Source: Pseudomonas fortuita
Lineage (GTDB): Bacteria > Pseudomonadota > Gammaproteobacteria > Pseudomonadales > Pseudomonadaceae
Assembly: GCF_026898135.2 (NCBI RefSeq)
Contig: NZ_CP114035.2
Location: 2,831,501 to 2,895,500 of the forward strand
Reading direction: 5' to 3'
DNA length: 64,000 bases
Shown here in pieces: positions 54,601 through 62,501 of the stretch (the stretch's first letter is position 1; every line of letters starts with the position of its first letter). Position numbers and translations under genes: made by a program. The notes beneath the pieces were generated by a model. That model was not told the DNA's origin and did no database searches. It saw nothing but the letters and a program-made list of their open reading frames with translations.

Positions 54601-54856
54601 AGCGGCAAGATTTTCTGGTTTTTCTCAGCCAAGACTACCCGACTATAGAAAAAATATTTCAGTGAATAGAAAGCGTAAATCCGAGAGGTCAGAGGATTTG
54701 GCAATATCTTGGCTGGAAATCACTGGGGTTGCAGAACTGATGCCGACTATCGGGTCGCACACCATAGGTGCTGCGACGCTGCTAGTAATGTACTGGCCAG
54801 ATACAGCGCTGCCGGATGCTTATATTGAGATTTGCGTCAAGGAGCTTAACGAGTGA
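51656..54856 (+). CDS. T6SS effector, BTH_I2691/VasX-like family, predicted membrane-active
   Basis: A 1066-residue effector. The N-terminal part (residues 20-150) has C-M-S-C-E-R-Q-G-L-P-I-L-P-L-R and L-R-T-L-R-M-G-Y-L-Y-V-L-L-D, the VasX/BTH_I2691-type delivery domain that binds the adaptor. The middle is long and helical. From about residue 740 to 850 there are several hydrophobic segments (G-A-I-I-S-A-I-A-G-I-F, I-G-A-G-F-G-L-T-V-S-T-G-V-F-V-C, L-G-L-A-V-M-L-A-L-T-A-Y), consistent with a colicin-like pore former. The C-terminal 216 residues are polar and unrecognised. From about residue 765 the DNA is clearly AT-richer than its surroundings. Confidence 0.85.
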   Translation: MTLSQRIAIAAAEAGLPHDQCMSCERQGLPILPLRRALVPDARPGCVTTVAGSLHVTAKMGLRTLRMGYLYVLLDQQVWHAYEVSEQGHLRRFNPYEPSDGLPASLPEKCVNENHDIPSAFLNIDTDRYGTAWLAFSSDAWPVSVLNAYKKGQAPAHRFEGVDLTQARNNPELLGIAMTPDNLQVDKEVFEYAQRGCSPFDSAHGFHSRWLRRFAMRGYLVNAMTRHTLENGVLAVVLDDTVGLIQEFNHQRLNWVVKRQLWREDPMRAYQLQTSQILQAIRATQREWAAQKVPSLEPMAGRGPFVPVDPTVERPRMVKQAMKDSDDKLEQRYHEPQRAAFQAGYDQQEAEFQRFIDKDARAYAALFDTPMFKVAEQYDYDGDHRESGVAYAKTMALCLGGGITEAIVPGAAPAAGTSETLWLKWLEDPDSPPYRALLMRDRTLLAGLLPSFSAAETINWNDSDKLYSMLSKIIASDDAGLRMRNTLKQAIAETQGALNAASQRLSPNLPPGIQTAVRHLNSATQFLYNGVHLIELEVKMKLGEYYALQSAHLRELQHKANASIAEARDRMHRNIADIDIHSTKAWNKVRPIIQHGLMSLAVLDPRFTNTMISVSVWVEGTAADVHGRLFEEANMKVTQASSLAQRTLVEVSVAAGTLEADARKVLQGMRITSQQAAQLVRTGFSGLRGVAGSWEVLLAIGGLYLQSDSLERNQEKAEAEIGSKAHEASLALQGSQLGLLGGQIELIGLVLRSIPGAKGAAGTGVSLIKFGAIISAIAGIFDTAQAFAAAKRVLAAGDNRAGAIYIGAGFGLTVSTGVFVCAVFKPLILGPLGLAVMLALTAYAISKWAEGNESVALERWARRCCFGKADEKPAVFWGSPEYADIAFAELNAATLGVCAAINFESNRSINSAAPRIGGLVSLELEHKLKFQVVLPGYSDECSAFRLVLVVHRHGDGNFPDFIGGETVLVDEYQALPIEALTKAARFSGFSQPRLPDYRKNISVNRKRKSERSEDLAISWLEITGVAELMPTIGSHTIGAATLLVMYWPDTALPDAYIEICVKELNE

Positions 54857-55668
54857 AAGCCAAGCCTAGAGCTCTTTGGGATAGGGCTTTGTTTTGGAGC
54901 TATGATCTGCCTGATGTGAGTTCGCAGTCAGCTCCGCGTTTTGGTGTTGAGGATGTTAAGCCAGCGCCGAATTATCTTGATGATGTGTGCCTAGAGCTTC
55001 CGAGGTCGAGTGTCAGTTTGCGTGGTGTTGCGGCTCTGGTAGGAGGGGCAACTTTAGTCATATCATTTGGAATGGCCATATATCTATATTCGCTAATGTT
55101 GAATGTTAATTGGTCGCGTGACTGGTTTGTTTGCCTCGTCATGGTTTTATTGCCGCCGATCGCCATGTGGGCACTTGCATCCCATGTAAAGATGGACCTG
55201 ATGCTCCCAAGGGACGAACCCATTCGTTTCAATCGCCTGCGTCGGAAAATCTATCTCTACCAATTTAGATTCAACTACATCTATCTTTTCAGCCGCAAAC
55301 ACTGGGGCGTCAAACCTGTCGCCTACAACTGGGACGACGTAACCGCCGAGGTCTACCGCGTCTATGCCCCCGGCCACGGCGGCCTGATAGAAAACGTCAT
55401 GCTGTCGGTCCGCAACCCTGAAACCAACGAAGTCATCGACCGCGTCTTCTTCACCCACGACCTTTACCACGGCGAGGCCTACTGGGCCATCGCCCGGCTG
55501 TTCATGCAACAAGGCCCCGAAGCCTTGCCAAAGTTCGTGCACCCACCCCGCGACTGGAACGATGACGATGGCCTCAGCCACATGCACTGCCTGGCGCCGA
55601 AAGTTGAATGGCCAGCGGACATTGACCGCGAATCCCGTACTGCACCGTCTGAAGGAGAAGCCCTATGA
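54853..55668 (+). CDS. DUF6708 membrane protein, candidate immunity protein
   Basis: A 271-residue inner-membrane protein with two helices (about residues 55-78 and 92-110), then a cytoplasmic DUF6708-like domain (F-N-R-L-R-R-K-I-Y-L-Y, A-Y-N-W-D-D-V-T-A-E-V-Y-R-V). Its position directly after a membrane-active effector, with a GTGA overlap, suggests it protects the producer. The first 140 codons are AT-rich like the effector C-terminus; the second half has the host GC content. The start is GTG. Whether immunity rests on the membrane half or the DUF6708 half is unknown. Confidence 0.75.
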   Translation: MKAKPRALWDRALFWSYDLPDVSSQSAPRFGVEDVKPAPNYLDDVCLELPRSSVSLRGVAALVGGATLVISFGMAIYLYSLMLNVNWSRDWFVCLVMVLLPPIAMWALASHVKMDLMLPRDEPIRFNRLRRKIYLYQFRFNYIYLFSRKHWGVKPVAYNWDDVTAEVYRVYAPGHGGLIENVMLSVRNPETNEVIDRVFFTHDLYHGEAYWAIARLFMQQGPEALPKFVHPPRDWNDDDGLSHMHCLAPKVEWPADIDRESRTAPSEGEAL

Positions 55669-55919
55669 ATCCGGTTGTACTTGTAGGCCACCAACACAAC
55701 TGTCCGCTGCATGGGGTAAACCAGGTCGAAAGCGGGAGCGCTACGTATACGTTTAACGGCAGGCCGGTTGCCAGGGTAGGTGACCTGACCACCTGTGGCG
55801 CGGTGATAGAGAGTGGGGCCGGGCATTTCCTGATCGAAGGTGCGGCGGTGGCCCGCAAAGGCGACCGGACGGATCACGGTGGTGTGCTTGAGGAAGGGGA
55901 TGCTGGGTGGCTGCTGTAA
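55665..55919 (+). CDS. PAAR-domain spike-tip protein
   Basis: An 84-residue PAAR protein that caps the VgrG spike and sharpens it. V-V-L-V-G-H-Q-H-N-C-P-L-H-G, A-R-V-G-D-L-T-T-C-G and R-K-G-D-R-T-D-H-G-G contain the His/Cys zinc ligands and the repeated strands. No extension, so it is a bare tip. It closes the island, overlapping the immunity candidate by four bases. Confidence 0.93.
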   Translation: MNPVVLVGHQHNCPLHGVNQVESGSATYTFNGRPVARVGDLTTCGAVIESGAGHFLIEGAAVARKGDRTDHGGVLEEGDAGWLL

Positions 55920-55951
55920 GAGGGGCTTGTGAAGCAGGTATTGAAGTCGAT

Positions 55952-56071
55952 GGCACCGGCTACGCCGGTGTTCGCGGCTAAAGCCGCTCCCACAAAGATG
56001 GTGTGTGACCTGGACTTGCGCCGTACCAGCAGGCAACGCGGTGGATGGCCCGGGCTTCGCCCGCTCCCACA
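55952..56071. repeat. Two REP-like units after the T6SS island
   Basis: Unit 55952-55995 (GGCACCGGCTACGCCGGTG, then GCGGCTAAAGCCGCTCCCAC) and a shorter unit 56046-56071 (CCCGGGCTTCGCCCGCTCCC) point the same way. They mark the right border of the island; no att-like direct repeat was seen. Confidence 0.7.
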
Positions 56072-56124
56072 GTGATCGTGCAAGCCTTAAGACGCCATGC
56101 AAGACAACGTGAGACAGTTAGTTT

Positions 56125-56964
56125 TCAGCTATCTGCTGGCGCGTTGATCTGTTTGCCGGGTTTGGCGGCAATTTCAAGGGCTTGGCCGTCCCGCTGTTTG
56201 CCTTGGCGGGCCAGGCCTTCGAGTTGCGGTATCAGCATGCCTTCCGGCAAATGCCGCCAGAACCGCCCGGGCATGTGCAGGCGCAGGGCATCGGGGTTGA
56301 GGCGGGCGGGGTTGAAGGTATGGCGGTAATAGGTGCGCCATAGTTCGGCACCCGGGTCTTCAGCGTTGCGCGCCCATTGCTGCCAGCGCTCGGGGCACCG
56401 ACGTTGGTAATCGAACACCTGTCCGTCGAACCGAATGCCATCCTGTGGTGTGGCGATCAACCAGCGCAAACGCCCCAGGCGATCGGCAAAATGGGGGCTG
56501 GCACTCTCCAGAATGTCATGCGCCGGTTCGTGGTAGGCGACCAGATCAAGTTGCAGCCGTTCTGCCAACGCTTCTGGCAACGGCACGAAGCGCACAAACG
56601 CATGCAGGTGATGCGCCTCTCGGCTGACTTGCTTGATGCGCCGTTGCAGTTCACTGCCCAATCGGTCGCCCGCCAGCATGGCCGTGCGGTCACCATGGGC
56701 CACCCGCCAGAGCACTTCGTACAACAGGTTCCACCGTTGCTCGCCGCAGTAACGCGCAGCCTGTTCCAACTGGTTCAGCAGCGCGGCAGGCACCTTGGCG
56801 CGAAAAGGGCCAGGGCCTTCGGGGGGCGACGCAGGCACTGCCAGCAGGTCTGCCATCGGGCCTTGTGACCAGGTGACTTGCGAAGGGTCGATGCCATGCC
56901 CGAGCAACACGCGGGCCTGATCCCGCCACGTGACGAACCGGTCATCGCAGTTGAGCGCAATCAT
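56125..56964 (-). CDS. TIGR03915 family putative DNA repair protein
   Basis: A 279-residue protein of the family annotated as SAM-partner DNA metabolism protein. It has a W-R-D-Q-A-R-V-L-L start, the segment Y-E-V-L-W-R-V-A-H-G-D-R, and the conserved C-terminal Y-Y-R-H-T-F-N-P-A-R-L-N-P. It always accompanies a radical SAM protein of TIGR03916, as here with an ATGA overlap. A relation to uracil-DNA glycosylase-like proteins is recorded for some fused members. Function unproven. ATG 56964 preferred over GTG 56970. Confidence 0.82.
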   Translation of the reverse strand: MIALNCDDRFVTWRDQARVLLGHGIDPSQVTWSQGPMADLLAVPASPPEGPGPFRAKVPAALLNQLEQAARYCGEQRWNLLYEVLWRVAHGDRTAMLAGDRLGSELQRRIKQVSREAHHLHAFVRFVPLPEALAERLQLDLVAYHEPAHDILESASPHFADRLGRLRWLIATPQDGIRFDGQVFDYQRRCPERWQQWARNAEDPGAELWRTYYRHTFNPARLNPDALRLHMPGRFWRHLPEGMLIPQLEGLARQGKQRDGQALEIAAKPGKQINAPADS

Positions 56965-58181
56965 CCCCACAGCCCCATCTGCACGGGTGCCTGCGGCTCC
57001 CGCAAACGTGCCCGCAGCAAGCCGCTGCGCAGCTCCCCCTGGGCTGGGCGGTAATCGCTGGTGACGATGAACGGCCGCGCCTTGTCCAGCACGCAGCGCA
57101 ACTGGATCAGGTCGTCATAGCGGATTCGCCGTTCCCGGCGCAGCGCGACCAGGCGTTGCACGCTACGCAGACCAATACCGGGAATGCGCGCCAGCAGCGC
57201 AGGCTCGGCGCGGTTTACATCCAGCGGAAAAACGTCACGGTTGGCCAGCGCCCAGGCCAGCTTGGGGTCGATATCCAGCGCCAGGTTGCCGCTTTGCCCA
57301 AGCAGCTCACCCGCCTTGTAGCCGTAGCCACGCAGCAGGAAGTCGGCCTGGTAAAGGCGGTGCTCGCGCAGCAGCGGTGGGGCAGCCAGGGGCACGCTGC
57401 CCGGGCTGTCGGGGATCGGGCTGAAGGCTGAGTAATACACGCGCTTCAGGCCGTAACCTTGGTACAGCGACTCGGCATTGCGCAGCAGGGTGCTGTCGTC
57501 GGTGCTGTCGGCGCCGACGATGACCTGGGTGCTTTGCCCGGCAGGGGTAAAGCGCGGGGCCTTGGGTTCGTTGGCCACGGCTTGCTGGCCCTGGTGAATG
57601 ACGCCCATGGCCTGACGGATGGTATGCGCGTGTTTTTCTGGCGCCAGGCGCTTGAGGCTGGCTTCGGTGGGCAGTTCGATGTTGACGCTGAGGCGGTCGG
57701 CCAGTCGGCCAGCCTCTTCGATCAGCAGCGGGTCGGCATCGGGGATGGTCTTGAGGTGAATGTAGCCGCGGAAGTTGTGCTCTTCGCGCAACAGCCGAGC
57801 TACGCGGATCAGCTGTTCCATGGTGTAGTCCGCCGAACGGATGATGCCGGAGCTGAGGAACAGGCCGCTGATGCAATTGCGTCGGTAGAAATCCAGAGTC
57901 AGGCGTACCACTTCCTCAGGGCTGAAGCGCGCGCGGGGGACGTTGCTGGAACGGCGATTCACGCAGTACTGGCAGTCGTACAGGCAGAAGTTGGTCAACA
58001 ATACCTTGAGCAGCGATACGCAACGGCCGTCGGGGGTGTAGCTGTGACAGATACCCATGCCGTTGGTGGCGCCCAGGCCGTCGCCGCCGCGCGAATTGCG
58101 CTTGGGCGCACCGCTGCTGGCGCAGGATGCGTCGTACTTGGCGGCGTCGGCCAGGATGCCGAGCTTGGCGATGAGTTGCAT
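56961..58181 (-). CDS. TIGR03916 putative DNA modification/repair radical SAM protein
   Basis: A 406-residue radical SAM enzyme. The cluster motif is C-L-Y-D-C-Q-Y-C (Cx3Cx2C) near residue 72, and a helix-hairpin-helix-like segment (A-R-I-P-G-I-G-L-R-S-V-Q-R-L-V) near residue 315 suggests DNA binding. It is cytoplasmic. Its partner gene follows with a four-base overlap. The promoter faces mqo across 144 bases that include an AT-rich stretch around 58200 (GAATATTCATACAGTATTTT) resembling a LexA-box core (CTG-N10-CAG only in part). Confidence 0.88.
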   Translation of the reverse strand: MQLIAKLGILADAAKYDASCASSGAPKRNSRGGDGLGATNGMGICHSYTPDGRCVSLLKVLLTNFCLYDCQYCVNRRSSNVPRARFSPEEVVRLTLDFYRRNCISGLFLSSGIIRSADYTMEQLIRVARLLREEHNFRGYIHLKTIPDADPLLIEEAGRLADRLSVNIELPTEASLKRLAPEKHAHTIRQAMGVIHQGQQAVANEPKAPRFTPAGQSTQVIVGADSTDDSTLLRNAESLYQGYGLKRVYYSAFSPIPDSPGSVPLAAPPLLREHRLYQADFLLRGYGYKAGELLGQSGNLALDIDPKLAWALANRDVFPLDVNRAEPALLARIPGIGLRSVQRLVALRRERRIRYDDLIQLRCVLDKARPFIVTSDYRPAQGELRSGLLRARLREPQAPVQMGLWG

Positions 58182-58325
58182 GGGTCTGTCTCTTTGTACT
58201 GAATATTCATACAGTATTTTGAGATGTCCCGGATTGCAAGTGGTTGTACGCCAGCCATGCCCGAGTAAATCCGTCAGCTAAGCTTGAGGCTGACTTACGG
58301 AGAGCAACGAGGCGCGGAAAAGGTT

Positions 58326-59903
58326 ATGAAAATTACCCTGAAGCCGGAGCTGGCACTGGCCGGGCTGGCCTTGGCCTTTGGCATGCTCAACGCCCAGGCT
58401 GCGGAAACCAGGAAGGTCGATGTCATGCTGGTGGGCGGTGGCATCATGAGCGCCACGCTGGCGGTCTGGCTCAACGAACTGGAGCCGGGCTGGTCAATGG
58501 AAATGGTCGAGCGCCTGGACAAGGTGGCCGAAGAAAGCTCCAACGGCTGGAACAACGCAGGCACCGGCCACTCGGCCCTGGCCGAACTCAACTACACCCC
58601 GGAAAAAGACGGCAAGATCGACATCAGCAAGGCGGTGGAGATCAACGAGTCGTTCCAGATCACCCGCCAGTTCCTGGCCTGGCAGGTCAAACAGGGGGTT
58701 TTGAAGAACCCGCATTCGTTTATCAATACCACGCCTCACATGAGTTTCGTCTGGGGTGACGACAACATCCGCTTCCTGAAGAAGCGCTATGAAGCGCTGC
58801 AGGCCAGCCCGTTGTTCAAGCCCATGCAGTACTCCGAGGACCATGAGCAGATCCGCAAATGGGTACCGTTGATGATGGAAGGGCGCGATCCAAACCAGAA
58901 ACTGGCGGTAACCTGGACCCCGATTGGCACCGACGTCAACTTTGGCGAGATTACCCGGCAATATGTGGGCTATCTGCAGACCCGGCCGAACTTCGATCTC
59001 AAGCTGTCCACCGAGGTACAGGAAATCACCCGTAACGGCGACGGTTCCTGGCATGTCGAGTACAAGAACCTCAACGATGGCAGCAAGGCGGCCACCGACG
59101 CCAAATTCCTGTTCATTGGTGCCGGCGGTGCGGCGTTACCCCTGCTGCAGAAGTCGGGCATCGACGAAGCCAAGGACTATGCGGGTTTCCCGGTCGGCGG
59201 TTCGTTCCTGGTCACTGATAACCCGGCCATCGCCCAGCGGCACATGGCCAAGGCCTACGGCATTGCCGCCACCGGTGCGCCACCCATGTCGGTGCCGCAC
59301 CTGGACACCCGGGTGCTCGATGGCAAGCGCATGATCCTGTTCGGGCCGTTCGCCACCTTCTCGACCAAGTTCCTCAAGCAAGGCTCGCTGCTCGACCTGC
59401 TTGCCAGTACCAGCGTGCACAATGCCTGGCCGATGGTACGGGTAGGGGTACGCGAGTTTGACCTGGTGCAGTACCTGGTCGGCCAGGTGCTGCAATCCGA
59501 CAATGACCGCTTCGAAGCGCTGCGCACCTACTTCCCCGAGGCGAAGAAGGAAGACTGGCGGCTGTGGCAGGCGGGCCAGCGGGTACAGATCATCAAGAAG
59601 GACGAGGCATTGGGTGGCGTGCTCAAGCTCGGTACGGAGGTGGTGATGTCCAGGGACGGTAGCATCGCCGGGTTGCTAGGTGCCTCGCCGGGGGCCTCGA
59701 CCGCGCCACCGATCATGCTCGATGTGCTCAACAAGGTGTTCAAGGACAAGGTAGCAACGCCGCAATGGCAGGGTAAGATCAAACAGATCATCCCGTCCTA
59801 CGGAACGCGCCTGAACGACCACCCCGACCAGGTATTGAAGGAGTGGGCGTACACCAACGAGGTGCTGCAACTCGATCCGCCAGCCGGCACCGCTGCGCCG
59901 TAG
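58326..59903 (+). CDS. mqo: Malate:quinone oxidoreductase
   Basis: A 525-residue FAD enzyme that oxidises malate to oxaloacetate and reduces quinone. Unlike most family members it starts with a hydrophobic, signal-like segment ([17 protein letters not shown]). The FAD motif is [16 protein letters not shown] and [10 protein letters not shown] follow. ATG 58326 was chosen because AAAAGG precedes it. P. putida has several mqo genes; this is one of them. Confidence 0.94.
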   Translation: MKITLKPELALAGLALAFGMLNAQAAETRKVDVMLVGGGIMSATLAVWLNELEPGWSMEMVERLDKVAEESSNGWNNAGTGHSALAELNYTPEKDGKIDISKAVEINESFQITRQFLAWQVKQGVLKNPHSFINTTPHMSFVWGDDNIRFLKKRYEALQASPLFKPMQYSEDHEQIRKWVPLMMEGRDPNQKLAVTWTPIGTDVNFGEITRQYVGYLQTRPNFDLKLSTEVQEITRNGDGSWHVEYKNLNDGSKAATDAKFLFIGAGGAALPLLQKSGIDEAKDYAGFPVGGSFLVTDNPAIAQRHMAKAYGIAATGAPPMSVPHLDTRVLDGKRMILFGPFATFSTKFLKQGSLLDLLASTSVHNAWPMVRVGVREFDLVQYLVGQVLQSDNDRFEALRTYFPEAKKEDWRLWQAGQRVQIIKKDEALGGVLKLGTEVVMSRDGSIAGLLGASPGASTAPPIMLDVLNKVFKDKVATPQWQGKIKQIIPSYGTRLNDHPDQVLKEWAYTNEVLQLDPPAGTAAP

Positions 59904-59921
59904 CACGGCGGGGCGCAGGTT

Positions 59922-61451
59922 TTAACGAGCCACGGGCGCGTCTGCCCAGGCAAAGCGGTAGACGTGACTCGGGGGAGTGGTTTGGCACATGCCGTTGTCG
60001 GCATCGGCACGCACTACATACCACTCAGCCCGCGAAGTCTCGCCAAGCTTGCGGGCCTTGTCGGCACTGAAGCAGCGGCCCAGTTCAGAGGCCGGGATCA
60101 GGGCGAAGGCGGTGGGGTTGTGGCGCAGCCAATAGACCGCCGCATCCGCCCTGGATTGTCCGGTAAAGCCGAAATGCACGATGGGCTGTCGGGCAAACAG
60201 CCAATGCCCTTCGCGCCAGTTGACCAGCACCAGCTCGGCACCGCCGGTGGCGCGTGCCGCTTCGCTCATCAGCGTCTCATGCGGGTTGCGGCCCTCCTTC
60301 AGCGGCTCGACGAAGCCGCGGGCGAACCACAGCGCGAACCATAGCAGGGCCACGGCGACAAAGGCTTTGCGCCAGGCCGGCCGGCCCAGCAACCAGCGTT
60401 TGAGCAGCCACGGTATCAGCGGGGCGATGGCCAGCACCAGGCCCGGCAGCGCTGGGAAGATGTACAACTTGCGCTTGCCGCTGCTGAGGCTGAAAAACAG
60501 CAGCACCAACGCCACCCAGCCGAGTAGCAGCAAGAAGCGCCCGTCGCGCTTTTGCAGCTGGCGTCGCCAGGCCGGTACCAGCCAAGGCAGGGCCAGCACC
60601 AGCGGCAGCCAGTACTTGGGAATGACCTTGACGAAGAAGTACCAGAATGGCTCGCGATGGTCCCAGGCATTGGTATAGCGGCTGGCGGTCTGGCGCAGCA
60701 AGATTTCCTTGAGGTAGGCCAGCTCCGCTGCGCCACCGCCCTGGGCGATCGACATCAGCAGGGGCACAAGCCACACCGCGCAACCGGCCAGCAGGCAAAG
60801 CAGCCCAAGGCTCCAGCGCCAACCCTGGCCAGGCATGGCCACAACGCCGTGCCAGCCTTGGCGCACCGCCCAGGCATAGGGCAGCAGCATCAGCGCCGGG
60901 ACAAAGCCCACGCCTTTGCTGATGATGCCCAGCCCCATGGCCGCACAGGCCAGGTAGAACCAACCCCACGCCGGCCCCAATAGCAGGTGGCGCACCATGC
61001 CATAGAAACCCAACGCCACCCACAGGCACAGGAAGCTGTCGATCTGTCCGGTGCGCAGGATGCTGTAGCTCTGGTAGGTGGCCAGGAACAGCAAGGCGGC
61101 GATCACGCCAATGCGCCGGTTCCACAGGCGCCGCCCCAGGTCGTGCAGCACCCAGGTGATGGTTGCCGCCGACATCAACCCGGGCAGGTAGAGGGCAACC
61201 TTGGGCGAGCCGGTCAGTTGGCTGAACAGGGCCACGGTCCACATGAACAGCGGCGGCTTGTCGCCGTAGATTTCCGCTGCCCGGTGGGGGATGAACCAGT
61301 TGCCGCTTTGCAGCATTTCCAGGGCTACGCCGAGAAAGCGCTCTTCATCCACATTCATCGGCTGTCGCCAGCCGATACCTGCACCCACCAACACTACGGC
61401 GAGGGCAATCAGGGCCAGGCGTTCGGCCCCAAGCGTCTTGAACCTCGGCAA
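59922..61451 (-). CDS. ArnT/GT39-family lipid A or core glycosyltransferase
   Basis: A 509-residue inner-membrane glycosyltransferase with about 12 helices. P-M-N-V-D-E-E-R-F-L (residues 31-40) is the catalytic D-E motif of the GT39/GT83 fold and Y-G-D-K-P-P-L-F-M-W the downstream substrate loop. It would move a sugar from a polyprenyl-phosphate to lipid A or core on the periplasmic face. With UDP-GalA-forming genes upstream, galacturonate is a good candidate sugar. Last gene of the operon, three bases after the LAB_N gene. Confidence 0.87.
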   Translation of the reverse strand: MPRFKTLGAERLALIALAVVLVGAGIGWRQPMNVDEERFLGVALEMLQSGNWFIPHRAAEIYGDKPPLFMWTVALFSQLTGSPKVALYLPGLMSAATITWVLHDLGRRLWNRRIGVIAALLFLATYQSYSILRTGQIDSFLCLWVALGFYGMVRHLLLGPAWGWFYLACAAMGLGIISKGVGFVPALMLLPYAWAVRQGWHGVVAMPGQGWRWSLGLLCLLAGCAVWLVPLLMSIAQGGGAAELAYLKEILLRQTASRYTNAWDHREPFWYFFVKVIPKYWLPLVLALPWLVPAWRRQLQKRDGRFLLLLGWVALVLLFFSLSSGKRKLYIFPALPGLVLAIAPLIPWLLKRWLLGRPAWRKAFVAVALLWFALWFARGFVEPLKEGRNPHETLMSEAARATGGAELVLVNWREGHWLFARQPIVHFGFTGQSRADAAVYWLRHNPTAFALIPASELGRCFSADKARKLGETSRAEWYVVRADADNGMCQTTPPSHVYRFAWADAPVAR

Positions 61452-61454
61452 GGG

Positions 61455-61727
61455 CTATTCCTTCTGTTCCTGGTGGCGGGCGATCAGTTGCAGGTTGCGC
61501 AGGTAGACCAGAAAGCCGAAGCTCTGGCCGATGATGAACACCGGGTCCTGGCGGTAGATGGCGTAGGTCAGCAGCAGCGCACTGCCGAGCATGCTCAGGT
61601 ACCAGAAACCTACCGGGATCACGCTGCGGCGCTTGAACTCGCTGTACAGCCACTGCAGCACGAAGCGCCCGGTGAACACCGCCTGACCGGCGAAGCCGAT
61701 GATCAGCCACAGGGTTTCGCGGGTCAT
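61455..61727 (-). CDS. LAB_N domain protein (lipid-A-disaccharide synthase N-terminal-like)
   Basis: A 90-residue membrane protein with three hydrophobic segments, equal to the LAB_N domain (W-L-I-I-G-F-A-G-Q-A-V-F-T-G-R-F, then R-R-S-V-I-P-V-G-F-W-Y-L-S). Such proteins commonly sit between GT2 and GT39 genes in envelope sugar operons; by analogy they may flip or retain the lipid-linked sugar, but the role is unproven. Overlaps the GT2 gene by four bases. Confidence 0.87.
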   Translation of the reverse strand: MTRETLWLIIGFAGQAVFTGRFVLQWLYSEFKRRSVIPVGFWYLSMLGSALLLTYAIYRQDPVFIIGQSFGFLVYLRNLQLIARHQEQKE

Positions 61728-62467
61728 CCTTCAAACTCCTGCGGGCGGCTGCCCAGGCGGGTGCGGCGAATCAGCCACCACACCCCGAACAAGTCGAGGA
61801 TGCCGACAAGGGCGCGGTCCAGGTTGCCGTACTTGGACACCCCGGCATGGCGTGGTCGGTGATTGACCGGGTGCACCAGCATGCGGCCGTTGTGGCGCAG
61901 GATCAGGGCCGGGATGAAGCGGTGCATGTGGTCGAAGTAAGGCAGGCGCAGGAAGGCTGCGCGCTCGATCAGCTTCAGCCCGCAGCCGGTGTCTGGCGTG
62001 GCGTCTTTGAGCAGGCGGCTGCGCAAGCCGTTGGCAACACGCGAAGCCCAGCGCTTGCTCGCGCTGTCTCGGCGGTTGACGCGGTGCCCGGCGACCAGTT
62101 TCACGCCACCGGCCAATGCCTGGTTGGCGCGCACCAGGTCGAGCATGCCAGGGATGTCTGCCGGGTCGTTCTGGCCGTCGCCGTCGAGGGTGGCCAGCCA
62201 GTGGCCGCGGGCAGCCTGCGCGGCGTGCCAAAGCGAGGTGCTCTGGCCCAGCGAGCGTTCGTGGCGCAGTATGCGCAGCTGCGTGTAACCCTGGCTTTTC
62301 AGTTGCTGAAGTACGCTCAGGGTGCGATCGCTGCTGCCGTCATCGACCACCAGTACTTCATAGTCTTCGGCGGCCAGTGCGGCGCGGATTTCCATCAACA
62401 ATGATGGCAGGTTGTCGACCTCGTTCCTGGCGGGGATCAGTACCGAGAGGTCAAGTGGATCTGTCAT
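61724..62467 (-). CDS. GT2 polyprenyl-phosphate glycosyltransferase (ArnC/RgtE-like)
   Basis: A 247-residue GT-A glycosyltransferase. L-S-V-L-I-P-A-R-N-E, V-V-D-D-G-S-S-D-R-T and T-L-D-G-D-G-Q-N-D-P-A-D-I-P are the nucleotide and metal motifs of the DPM1-like group. Unlike ArnC it lacks C-terminal membrane helices, as RgtE-type enzymes do in part. It would make undecaprenyl-phosphate-sugar. ATG 62467 was chosen; the frame upstream is not conserved. Confidence 0.87.
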   Translation of the reverse strand: MTDPLDLSVLIPARNEVDNLPSLLMEIRAALAAEDYEVLVVDDGSSDRTLSVLQQLKSQGYTQLRILRHERSLGQSTSLWHAAQAARGHWLATLDGDGQNDPADIPGMLDLVRANQALAGGVKLVAGHRVNRRDSASKRWASRVANGLRSRLLKDATPDTGCGLKLIERAAFLRLPYFDHMHRFIPALILRHNGRMLVHPVNHRPRHAGVSKYGNLDRALVGILDLFGVWWLIRRTRLGSRPQEFEG

Positions 62468-62501
62468 GAGGCTACCTGTGGTCTTGTTGTGAGTGCGCGG
62501 C

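Noticed and set aside
47540..56124. Integrative element with tRNA and att sites around the T6SS island
   Set aside because: No integrase, tRNA or direct repeats at the borders; REP units and normal core genes flank it.
58195..58225. LexA (SOS) box before the radical SAM gene
   Set aside because: The AT-rich stretch has CTG-like and CAG-like elements but not the CTG-N10-CAG spacing, so it is not claimed as a site.
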